Source: SIG77 sp045589595
Lineage (GTDB): Bacteria > Verrucomicrobiota > Lentisphaeria > Victivallales > UBA1829
Direction: 5' to 3'
DNA length: 64,000 nt
NCBI GenBank assembly: GCA_045589595.1
Contig: JAZNPK010000041.1
Coordinates: 27,790-91,789 of the forward strand
Shown here: piece after piece, positions 53,774 to 61,388 of the stretch
Position numbering within the stretch: the first letter of the stretch is position 1
How the letters are laid out: each line of letters starts with the position of its first letter
Position numbers and translations under genes: made by a program
Notes under the pieces: model-generated
Databases searched by the model: none
Told to the model about the DNA's origin: nothing
Seen by the model: only the letters and a program-made list of their open reading frames with translations

Positions 53774-55273
53774 TCAGGCGTTTTCTTTTTCTCCGAACTT
53801 ATAGAAATCGATGACGATAACGATAATGTTGAAGAGCATCCAGATGGCGATCAGCCCTACGGCGATCAACTTGATGGGAAGGCTGAGATTTTTCACTTCT
53901 TTGGCATAGCCGTCAGACACAAAATAATCACTTGACAGCGCATGAGTCTGGAGGTAGTTCTGAAGTTCATCAACTTTTTTGCCGGCAGCAATCAGATCGG
54001 CATTCGCCTTTTTCAGCATTTCCTGAAATTTTTCCGGTGTGATCTCTGCAACAGGAGCAGTATTTTCCGCTTTCAGGAACATATCAAAATACAGATTTTC
54101 CGCATTGAGCGCGGCAATTTTGTCACTGCTCTTTTCCATTTTTTCAAGGTAGGGAACGATCAAATTCTGCGCGGCAGTTTTCTGAACCAGAGCGCCGTAT
54201 CTGGTCAGGAATGCGGAATCAAGCTGAAGGGTCGCATCCTGCTGCACAGCAGTAGTTGCAACGGGTGTGTTTTGAGTTCCGGCAGGCGCAGAAACTGCAG
54301 TATTGCCGTGGATCGTATTGATGATGTTCACGACATTATTCCACAATTCGTTTTCACGGAGAAGTTCCTGACGGATATGGCTGACGCGGCTCTGGACAAA
54401 TAATTTATCCGCAGGCTGCTGCAGTTTGGCGTTGCACTGGATATACTGGCGGAGAAGACTCAGTTCAAACCGTTCCAGCTGCTGAAGATTATGCAGGAGA
54501 TCGCTGAGCGTTTCACCGGTCTTTGCAGCAAAATTTCTGTTCTTCGCCAACTGGTCATCAAGCTGTTTGCAATGCTCCTGAAGATTCCGGCAGTAAAGAT
54601 ACGCTCTTTCCAGCTGCAGCAGATTGCCGGAGACGGAGGCGGGATCGTATGCTGCAAGATTCTCCACCGGCGGAAGCGGTTCTGAATGGAGAACAGAATA
54701 CTGTTTGAACCAGATCACCGGGATCTTGCTGAGAATATTCTGTGCTTCCAGAAACGAAAACGGCACTTCAGCATTCATCATGACACTGAAACGATTCTTC
54801 GGCAGGGCGTCGATCTTGTTGGTATATTCGTCCTGAAGTTTTCTCAAATCCACAAGCGAAATATTGCGTTTTGCCATTTTTTCCCGATATTCCGCATCCA
54901 GCAGAGTACGTTCAATGTCGCTGTTGACCACCATAAAGATCTTCTGAAAGTCATTTTCGGGCATGCGTTCCTGCAGTTTGCATTCGCGGTAAATCTCATT
55001 CAGCACAGAGGGGCTGATGAGGTCGGCAGTGCTGAACTCCGTGCCGTCCGGATAGGAAAATGTTTTTTCGCCTTTGGGCAGCATCAGCATAACATCCTGG
55101 GAATACATGACTTTCCGCGGAGAAAATGCCCATAACACCGTCAACAAAAGAACCGTAACGATCAGTGAAATAACACCACGGAAAAAAATTGATTTGAACC
55201 GGACTTTCAGATAGGAAATAACCTTTGCAAAAAGATCTGTTTCACCGTTCTGTTGGACTGCATTTTCGCTCAT
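53774..55273 (-). CDS. Wzz-like membrane protein with periplasmic coiled coil
   Basis: The 499-residue protein has one helix near the N-terminus (about 33-52), a periplasmic part of some 400 residues with long coiled-coil stretches (about 185-270 and 400-450), and a second helix near the C-terminus (465-490). This is the topology of polysaccharide co-polymerases of the Wzz type, which set the chain length of surface polysaccharides, but sequence kinship is not clear. It ends 20 bases before the GH28 gene and may be cotranscribed with it. AGAGG lies seven bases before the ATG. Confidence 0.6.
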   Translation of the reverse strand: MSENAVQQNGETDLFAKVISYLKVRFKSIFFRGVISLIVTVLLLTVLWAFSPRKVMYSQDVMLMLPKGEKTFSYPDGTEFSTADLISPSVLNEIYRECKLQERMPENDFQKIFMVVNSDIERTLLDAEYREKMAKRNISLVDLRKLQDEYTNKIDALPKNRFSVMMNAEVPFSFLEAQNILSKIPVIWFKQYSVLHSEPLPPVENLAAYDPASVSGNLLQLERAYLYCRNLQEHCKQLDDQLAKNRNFAAKTGETLSDLLHNLQQLERFELSLLRQYIQCNAKLQQPADKLFVQSRVSHIRQELLRENELWNNVVNIINTIHGNTAVSAPAGTQNTPVATTAVQQDATLQLDSAFLTRYGALVQKTAAQNLIVPYLEKMEKSSDKIAALNAENLYFDMFLKAENTAPVAEITPEKFQEMLKKANADLIAAGKKVDELQNYLQTHALSSDYFVSDGYAKEVKNLSLPIKLIAVGLIAIWMLFNIIVIVIDFYKFGEKENA

Positions 55274-55378
55274 GCTGAAACCTCTTGTATTTATGTTGTT
55301 TATGTTATCCGTATTTTCTTCAAGCGCTTACTATACAGCAGAGACCGCAAAAAAGCAAATCACCCGCTGTAATTATTT

Positions 55379-56398
55379 TCATATACGGCTGCGGAAAGAG
55401 ATCCGGGGATCCGCCGCCACATAAAGGATATCCGCCAGCAGGATCCCTGCCAGCGTCAGAAATCCGCTGAAGGAAAACAACCCCATCATCAGCGGCAGGT
55501 CCCGGCTGTTCAGAGCAGACATGGAAAGCGTTCCCATACCGGGAATATCAAAAATGTATTCGATCATAATACTGCCGCCCACAAGTGCGGGCAGGATCCC
55601 GGCAAACAGCGTGATCATGATGATCAGAGTGTTGCGGAACGCATGACGCAGGATCACATCGCTTTCCGGTACACCTTTTGCTCTTGCTGTACGGATGAAA
55701 TCCTGACGGATCACATCCAGCATCCCGGCGCGTGTGTACCGGGCGATCACGGCAAATCCGCCGTAACTCAAACAAAAGACGGGCAGGACATAATGCATGG
55801 CAGTTCTTCCGAGGATCTCCCATGTGGACATACCGTTGGTCAGCGCCGGTGTCAGTCCCGTCAGCGGGAAGATGGGGAACAAGCCGCCTTTGCAGAGCAG
55901 CGCACGGAGCATCAACGCGGCAAAAAGTACCGGCAGTGCATAAAGAAACAGCAGAAACAAAGTCAATGTCTGATCGGCTCCGGGGCTTTTGGATGTGGCA
56001 GACTGTATCCCCAGTGGGATCGCAAGCAGATACGTGATCAGAATGGCAAAAATATTCAGCCGCACCGTTACGGGCAGCCGTTCCATGATCAGTTCCGTCA
56101 CCGGGCGCCCCTTGTCAAACGCCACACTGGTCCCGAAATCGCCCCGGAGCGCATCGCCCACCCAGATGGCGAAACCGATCGGCAGCGGTTTATCCAGATG
56201 GAGTTTTTCCTCCACAAGTTTGTTCCGCTGGAGTTCAGCCTGATCGCTTTTCATGACCCCGGCATCGCCGCTGATATCGAAGATGGAACTTTTTGCCGCA
56301 TCGCCGGGCGCAAGGCGCATGAGTGTGTAGCTGGTGAAAAGGATCACAAACAGAGTCAACAGCCCCAGCATAAACCGTTTGATCAGATATTGTGCCAT
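55379..56398 (-). CDS. Oligopeptide/dipeptide-type ABC permease (OppB/DppB-like), without partners
   Basis: The 339-residue protein is an OppB-type permease with six helices. It has the N-terminal MAQYLIKRFMLGLLTLFVI, the long periplasmic loop, the EAA-type coupling motif ARAKGVPESDVILRHAFRN and the C-terminal GLFSFSGFLTLAGILLADILY. ATG 56398 follows ACGGAA; a longer frame begins 23 codons upstream. OppC, the two ATPases and the binding protein that such a permease needs are absent on both sides, so it is either an orphan or completed from another locus. A tRNA gene lies divergently upstream. Confidence 0.88.
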   Translation of the reverse strand: MAQYLIKRFMLGLLTLFVILFTSYTLMRLAPGDAAKSSIFDISGDAGVMKSDQAELQRNKLVEEKLHLDKPLPIGFAIWVGDALRGDFGTSVAFDKGRPVTELIMERLPVTVRLNIFAILITYLLAIPLGIQSATSKSPGADQTLTLFLLFLYALPVLFAALMLRALLCKGGLFPIFPLTGLTPALTNGMSTWEILGRTAMHYVLPVFCLSYGGFAVIARYTRAGMLDVIRQDFIRTARAKGVPESDVILRHAFRNTLIIMITLFAGILPALVGGSIMIEYIFDIPGMGTLSMSALNSRDLPLMMGLFSFSGFLTLAGILLADILYVAADPRISFRSRI

Positions 56399-56499
56399 AA
56401 AAATTCCGTTTTGTAATGCTTTCAACTTGACTTTTTTAAAAAATAGTGCATATTTCAATGTTTTCAACCGTTCCGCGGATGAAAATATGATTTTTGCGC

Positions 56500-56576
56500 G
56501 GTGCCGTAGCTCAGTTGGATAGAGCGGCTCTCTCCTAAAGAGCAGGTCGTGGGTTCAATTCCCGCCGGCGCCGCCA
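56500..56576 (+). tRNA. tRNA-Arg (anticodon CCU)
   Basis: A complete cloverleaf is visible: acceptor GGTGCCG with CGGCGCC, D-arm GCTC/GAGC, anticodon stem GCTCT/AGAGC around loop CTCCTAA (anticodon CCT, reading AGG), T-arm GTGGG/CCCGC with TTCAATT, then discriminator G and encoded CCA at 56574-56576. Confidence 0.97.
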
Positions 56577-56647
56577 TTTTTTATGGTGAACGAAGCCGCA
56601 GTTTTTCTTCACATCTTCATCAGACGCTCAACGCCGGTATGTCCGCA

Positions 56648-56688
56648 CAAAAAAACAGTCTGCCGCAGGGATCCGTGGCAAACTGTTA
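56648..56688 (-). terminator. Rho-independent terminator after the GH39-like gene
   Basis: On the minus strand AACAGTTTGCC and GGCAGACTGTT pair (one G-T pair) and are followed by seven T. It closes the two-gene unit of the phosphoesterase-like and GH39-like genes. Confidence 0.85.
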
Positions 56689-56711
56689 TTGTCTGTTGCA
56701 GCAAAAGCCGA

Positions 56712-58082
56712 TCACCGTTTGAATGTCACATAGAACGCGGCGGAACCGTGTCGGTTTTTGAGCAGGGTCAGTGTTCTGCCGTCCCAGATGAGCCGGGCGG
56801 GGAACTGGTTGTGATCATTGTCAAGGACCTCTGCGGAAACAGATACAGCATCTTCCATGCCGTTGACTTCGATCTCCACGGTTTCGCCTTCGCCGCGGTA
56901 ATCGGTGACCAGCAGGATGCCGTCGTTTCCGTTTTTCGCTTTGGCAGCCAGTGTGTAGACCGTATTCGGCAGATTGCAGCGGGCGGATTCCACTTTTTCC
57001 TCTGCTTCGAACAACAGTCTGCCGAACATCTTCATGGAAAAACTGTTTTTGTTTTCTCTGCAGTTGCCGTCTCTGAATCCCCACGGACCGAAGGGAGACG
57101 CCCCGTAATAGAACGCGGAATCCAGCGGACCATCCTGCCAGCCGGAAAGGACCGCCAGATTGAAACAGGCGGAGTCGATACCGTGCATCCCGAAAGTGCT
57201 GTTCATGGCACTGTCCCGCAGATCGGCGGGTGCCAATACAGAAATGCCCTCCCACGATGTGAGATAATGCCATTCATTGATGCAGAGTTCCGTTTCTGTG
57301 AAGCCGAGTTCGTCCAGCAATTTTCGTGCGCGGACGGGCAGATACACCATCTCGTCCACATTCTGGGAATAACGGTGCCATGAGATGAAGTCGGGCGCGA
57401 TACCCGCTTCTTTACAGGCGGCAAGCAACTGTCTGAACAGCGGTTCGTTCAGAACTTTGAGTGCGGGACCGCCGATCTTGAGTTCGGGAAATTCCGATTT
57501 CAGGCGTTTGAGAACGATCACAAAAAACCGGACGAATTCCTCATACGTTCCGCACCACATACGGTGGAACAGATCCGGTTCGTTCCAGATCTCCCAGTAT
57601 TTCATATCGTCATACTCGAAGCCGTCTGCCCAGCCTCTGGTGTAGTGGCGGACGATCCCCGCGAGGACTTCTGCATATTTATCAAAATCCTCCGGTACCA
57701 GCGTATTGTAGTGATCTGCCGTATTATTGGCTCCGCTGTGTTCAATACTGGTGCCGAGACGATAGAAAACACGCATATTGCAGTCGTGCGCCATCTTGAT
57801 GATGTCGTCCGTTGCCCGGAAATAATAATTGGTGGGATCGGCAGGATCCAGTTTCATCAGCGGAAAAATAAAATGAGTATCCACAATACGCTGTCCCGCA
57901 TTCCACAGCGCCCAGTCATGGGTTCGGGTCGCGTAGAAATTCATCTTCAGAAAATCCTGACTGAAGGTGTAGTTGTTGCGGTTTGCCAGCGATGGACAGT
58001 TATTGCTGCCATGCAGCGCATGATTGAGTTTTCCGGTAACTTTTGTAAAATCGACTGTTGCGGCTGTATTCAATGTGGGCAT
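56712..58082 (-). CDS. GH39-like glycosidase (beta-xylosidase type), cytoplasmic
   Basis: The 456-residue protein is a clan A TIM-barrel glycosidase. The acid/base motif WEIWNEPDLFH and the later nucleophile motif LCINEWHYL are in the right order and spacing for GH39, and a C-terminal beta-sandwich follows. The N-terminus shows HGSNNCPSL and ATRTHDWALW, also of GH39 kind. Xylose- or iduronate-like substrates are known in this family; which applies here is open. No signal peptide is seen. AGAGG precedes the ATG. It lies 21 bases after the AP-superfamily gene and is followed by a strong terminator. Confidence 0.85.
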   Translation of the reverse strand: MPTLNTAATVDFTKVTGKLNHALHGSNNCPSLANRNNYTFSQDFLKMNFYATRTHDWALWNAGQRIVDTHFIFPLMKLDPADPTNYYFRATDDIIKMAHDCNMRVFYRLGTSIEHSGANNTADHYNTLVPEDFDKYAEVLAGIVRHYTRGWADGFEYDDMKYWEIWNEPDLFHRMWCGTYEEFVRFFVIVLKRLKSEFPELKIGGPALKVLNEPLFRQLLAACKEAGIAPDFISWHRYSQNVDEMVYLPVRARKLLDELGFTETELCINEWHYLTSWEGISVLAPADLRDSAMNSTFGMHGIDSACFNLAVLSGWQDGPLDSAFYYGASPFGPWGFRDGNCRENKNSFSMKMFGRLLFEAEEKVESARCNLPNTVYTLAAKAKNGNDGILLVTDYRGEGETVEIEVNGMEDAVSVSAEVLDNDHNQFPARLIWDGRTLTLLKNRHGSAAFYVTFKR

Positions 58083-58103
58083 TTTCCGAACCTCTGTCTG
58101 TGA

Positions 58104-58991
58104 TCACCGTTTGCCGGAACGCACACGGTAAAAATGATTGACGACCATATCTTCAAATGTGTTGAAGCCGTGGGTGGCAGTTCCGTCCGCCAGATCATGA
58201 TTGCCGTGATCGGCAACCCAGGCAACGACACGGTTTTTGTCGCCCCAGCATCTGTCAACCGTAGCCACAAGAGATTCAAAATATCCGATGATGTTGTCTA
58301 GAACGCCCAGCGCTTCGGGAGAATCCGATCCAAAACCGTGGGAACGGTCATCATAACCGCCGCAATAACAGACGATCACATCGTACGCATCTTCTTCGAC
58401 CAGTTTTTCCGTGATCTGCCAGACACGCTCATCCGATTTCGCAGAATAATATTCCATGTCCCGTTTTCTGAAAATCATGTCCATACTGCAGCTGTTCGTG
58501 GCAACGATCGTCACGCGTTTGCCAGCCGCAATGAGAATATCAAACAGCGTTTCCAGACGCAGAACAGGCTTCTCATATTTCTGGATCCCATGCACCTTCG
58601 GAGATGCCCCGGAAAAAATCGAGGCAAAAGATACCGGCGTACAGCTGGGCATCACACCGGATGAAAGAAGACGGATACCCGCCAGCTTCTCCACACGGTT
58701 CAACTGTTCCGGATATTTCTGACGGTGGGTCTCACCAACAGCATCCGCACAGAAAATCAACATCCGTTCCACTGCCGCATCATCTCCGTTCGCACGGACA
58801 GCCTGATCCACCACAGCAGCGATCGGATCCGCTCCGCAGCCGGCAGGTTCAGGTAATCCCAGCAGCGCACAGACCGTGGGCGTCACGGACGCAATGGGAT
58901 AATCCGCACCATATTGATCACGGAACAAATTCAATTCAGTACGGCTGACAACTTTCCGGTCAACAGTTTCCGTCGAAACTTCTTCTGACAT
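58104..58991 (-). CDS. Alkaline-phosphatase-superfamily hydrolase (phosphodiesterase-like)
   Basis: The 295-residue protein has the AP-superfamily pattern of metal-binding motifs. LIFCADAVG supplies the first Asp, SCTPVSFASIFSGASPKVHG contains the likely Thr or Ser nucleophile region, and VAWVADHGNHD supplies the late Asp-His pair. It resembles nucleotide pyrophosphatase/phosphodiesterase and related enzymes. It has no signal peptide, so it works in the cytosol. ATG 58991 is chosen because AAAGGA lies seven to eight bases before it. It is the first of two genes with the GH39-like enzyme, so the substrate may be a phosphorylated or sulfated sugar. Confidence 0.8.
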   Translation of the reverse strand: MSEEVSTETVDRKVVSRTELNLFRDQYGADYPIASVTPTVCALLGLPEPAGCGADPIAAVVDQAVRANGDDAAVERMLIFCADAVGETHRQKYPEQLNRVEKLAGIRLLSSGVMPSCTPVSFASIFSGASPKVHGIQKYEKPVLRLETLFDILIAAGKRVTIVATNSCSMDMIFRKRDMEYYSAKSDERVWQITEKLVEEDAYDVIVCYCGGYDDRSHGFGSDSPEALGVLDNIIGYFESLVATVDRCWGDKNRVVAWVADHGNHDLADGTATHGFNTFEDMVVNHFYRVRSGKR

Positions 58992-59039
58992 AAAAAAATC
59001 CTTTCGCTTTATCATTGATCAAAACCTGTATCGTGTAAT

Positions 59040-59067
59040 ATCTTATCACAAAATTACAAAAAAACAA
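59040..59067 (-). promoter_or_regulatory. Candidate promoter for the AP-superfamily/GH39 unit
   Basis: On the minus strand TTGTTT (59067-59062) and TAAGAT (59045-59040) have a 16-base spacer, 49 bases before the start codon. Just upstream, 59082-59097 is a perfect palindrome, AAAATGT-CA-ACATTTT, a possible operator. Confidence 0.4.
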
Positions 59068-59114
59068 TCCGCTTTTCTGTTAAAATGTCAACATTTTTCG
59101 GACAGGATGATGCT

Positions 59115-59243
59115 CCGGCGCCACGCGGCAGAGCGGCACCATGCCGCAAAGCCCTCGGCTTTGCGGCATTCATCAGCCGGGCGCTGCCCCGGCTGATGGC
59201 GGCGCTGGATGCGCCGCGGTGCCGCCCGGCCGCCGGGCGCCGG
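59115..59243. repeat. Cloverleaf-like intergenic element D
   Basis: The closing stem GCGGCACC/GGTGCCGC (59133-59140 with 59218-59225) encloses three hairpins placed edge to edge. These are 59141-59169 (perfect 13-bp stem, loop CTC), 59171-59198 (CATCAGCCGGG/CCCGGCTGATG) and 59199-59217 (GCGGCGC/GCGCCGC). An outer CCGGCGCC/GGCGCCGG pair (59115-59122, 59236-59243) extends the structure. Within the 362-base gap between the two divergent genes, this element sits between their promoters. Confidence 0.8.
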
Positions 59244-59282
59244 GATTTCCCTGAAAAAAGCGTTGAAAAACGCGCTCTGTAC

Positions 59283-59311
59283 TTGAAAAACAGCTTGTCG
59301 CCCGTTATTTT
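59283..59311 (+). promoter_or_regulatory. Candidate promoter for the double alpha/beta hydrolase gene
   Basis: TTGAAA (59283-59288), 17 bases, TATTTT (59306-59311), 42 bases before the ATG at 59354 and just after element D. Confidence 0.5.
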
Positions 59312-59353
59312 ATCTCAACATAATATTTTTTATCAACGCGAAGGATGCTGAAC

Positions 59354-61375
59354 ATGAAACTGTATTCGGAAACAAAAGTCTGGAATTTTGATCTCCCGCC
59401 CTATCCCCGTGAAGGATTATTTCATCTTGACATGTCGGAAAACTGTCAGATCACCCGTCTTCTGCGTTTCAAAGCGGGTCAATTCTCCCGGAAGAATCAG
59501 CTGGATACGATCACGGATGCGAAGGAGCTGCGCCGTTTTCAGCGGTCGCTCCGCAAAAAACTCATTGAAAAGATGTATCTTCCCTACGATCATTCCCTGG
59601 ATCTTGACACGACTGAATTCGGGACCATCCGCCGTGACGGGTTCAGCATTACAAAACTGATTTATCAAAGCCGTCCCGGTTTTTATGTGACGGCGCTGTT
59701 GTATGTTCCGGATGGAGATGGTCCGTTCCCGGCGGTCCTGCTGATGCACGGTCACGATTCTCTCGGCAAATTTGCTGCGACCCAGCAGGACATGGCAACG
59801 GAACTGGTCAAAAGCGGCTATGTCTGCCTGAGTGTGGATGCCATCGGCACATACGAGCGTGCGGATCAGTATGGTAAACTGATTTATCATGGTGCATCTT
59901 TCGGGGCGGCGATGCTCAATCTGGGCGAAACCCTGATGGGGGCGCAGGTGGCGGACAACATGCGTGCTGTCGATCTGCTCCGGTCTCTGTCATTTGTCAG
60001 GAAGGACAAAATCGGTGCTGTCGGTGCATCCGGCGGCGGCAATCAGACCATGTGGCTTGCTGCCATGGATGAACGCGTGGCGGCAGCCATGCCGGTCGTC
60101 AGTGTCGGATCTTTTGAGTCCTATGTGTACGGAACGAACTGTGTCTGCGAACTGCTGCCGGACGGCCTTACTTTCACGGAGGAATCCGGGATCCTTGCGC
60201 TCATCGCGCCCCGTGCGCTGCGGATCGCCAATGCCCATTACGATTGCAATCACGACTTCAGTGTATCGGAAATGCTCAAGACCTATCACCCGGTGGAGCG
60301 TATCTACTGGGCGCTCGGTGCGGCGGACAAGATCTCCTTCAATGTGGCGGACCGTGTTCACGGCTTGAAAGACCGTCAGCAGGAATCTGCGTTGGGCTTC
60401 TTCGCGCTCCACCTGAAGGGAGAAGGCTGCGGCAATCCCCTGCCCCTGCCGGAAGCGGTGGAACTGAAAACCGGCGAACTGGAAATGTTCACAGCGGAAA
60501 ACCGCCCTGAAAAAGTCCGGACGCTGTCGCAGCACTACAAGATCACAGGTGCGGCACTGCGCAAAGAATATCTCAGCCGCAAATCCATTTCTGCCGCTGA
60601 TGCAAAAAATGAACTGAAGAAAATGCTGCGCCTCAATACCGCCCTGCCCGCATTGAAATATATGCCGTACGCAGAGATGGAAGGTATCGGCAGAGCGGCA
60701 GTGGAAGCGGCTGAACATCTGATCCCGTTCCTGATCCGTCCCGGCAGAAAAGCGGGCAAATACAAAATCGTTCTGCATCCCGGCGGGAAAGCGCAGCTGG
60801 ACGCACAAACACTGTCCGATGCCGCCGCCGACGGTTCAACACTGATCCTGCCGGATCTGTTCGGGACAGGCGAAACCTCCCAGTCCAATCACCTCATGGG
60901 GCTGCATCACCAGTTGTTCCGTCAACTGCTGTGGATCGGTCAGAGCCTTGCGGGCGAATGGGTGTACGACATCCTTGTGCTGGTAAAACTGCTGAAAAGC
61001 CAGTTCAAAGCGCAGCAGATCGAAGTCACCGGTCTCCTGGATGCCGGCGCCGCCGCCATTTTCGCCGGATGTTTTACGGACGGGATCAGCAAAGTGACTG
61101 CCGTGAATGCTCCGGCGTCGTTCCTGTTCGATAATACCACCGTCTCTTTCGTGCTGCAGAACGCCTTCGCACATTATCTGCCGGACGCCATTTACTCCAT
61201 CGCACTTTCCATTCCGGGATTCCTGAAATGGGGCGATATTTCTCTGGCAGCCGCACTGAACAGCGGAAAAGTCGATTTCGTTTCGCCGCGTACTTTCGAC
61301 GGCACACCCGGCACACCGGCACAGATCAAAGCGTGGAAAGCAGAGATCAGCGCCGTCCGGAAAAAATTGTCGTAA
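59354..61375 (+). CDS. Two-domain alpha/beta hydrolase (acetyl-xylan-esterase-like), second domain degenerate
   Basis: The 673-residue protein holds two alpha/beta-hydrolase domains. The first (about 90-370) has the oxyanion strand AVLLMHGHDS, the nucleophile elbow GASGGGNQTMW with its Ser, and a late acid/His part near HYDCNHDFSV. It is like the large acetyl-xylan-esterase-type hydrolases of PVC bacteria. The second (about 470-673) keeps the strand order, but the elbow reads LLDAGAAAI, where Ser is replaced by Ala, so it is probably inactive. There is no signal peptide. Start 59354 has AAGGA eight bases upstream. It converges with the 646-residue gene at a gap of 13 bases. De-esterification of glycans is the likely role. 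Confidence 0.75.
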   Translation: MKLYSETKVWNFDLPPYPREGLFHLDMSENCQITRLLRFKAGQFSRKNQLDTITDAKELRRFQRSLRKKLIEKMYLPYDHSLDLDTTEFGTIRRDGFSITKLIYQSRPGFYVTALLYVPDGDGPFPAVLLMHGHDSLGKFAATQQDMATELVKSGYVCLSVDAIGTYERADQYGKLIYHGASFGAAMLNLGETLMGAQVADNMRAVDLLRSLSFVRKDKIGAVGASGGGNQTMWLAAMDERVAAAMPVVSVGSFESYVYGTNCVCELLPDGLTFTEESGILALIAPRALRIANAHYDCNHDFSVSEMLKTYHPVERIYWALGAADKISFNVADRVHGLKDRQQESALGFFALHLKGEGCGNPLPLPEAVELKTGELEMFTAENRPEKVRTLSQHYKITGAALRKEYLSRKSISAADAKNELKKMLRLNTALPALKYMPYAEMEGIGRAAVEAAEHLIPFLIRPGRKAGKYKIVLHPGGKAQLDAQTLSDAAADGSTLILPDLFGTGETSQSNHLMGLHHQLFRQLLWIGQSLAGEWVYDILVLVKLLKSQFKAQQIEVTGLLDAGAAAIFAGCFTDGISKVTAVNAPASFLFDNTTVSFVLQNAFAHYLPDAIYSIALSIPGFLKWGDISLAAALNSGKVDFVSPRTFDGTPGTPAQIKAWKAEISAVRKKLS

Positions 61376-61388
61376 GACGGAGAAGATT

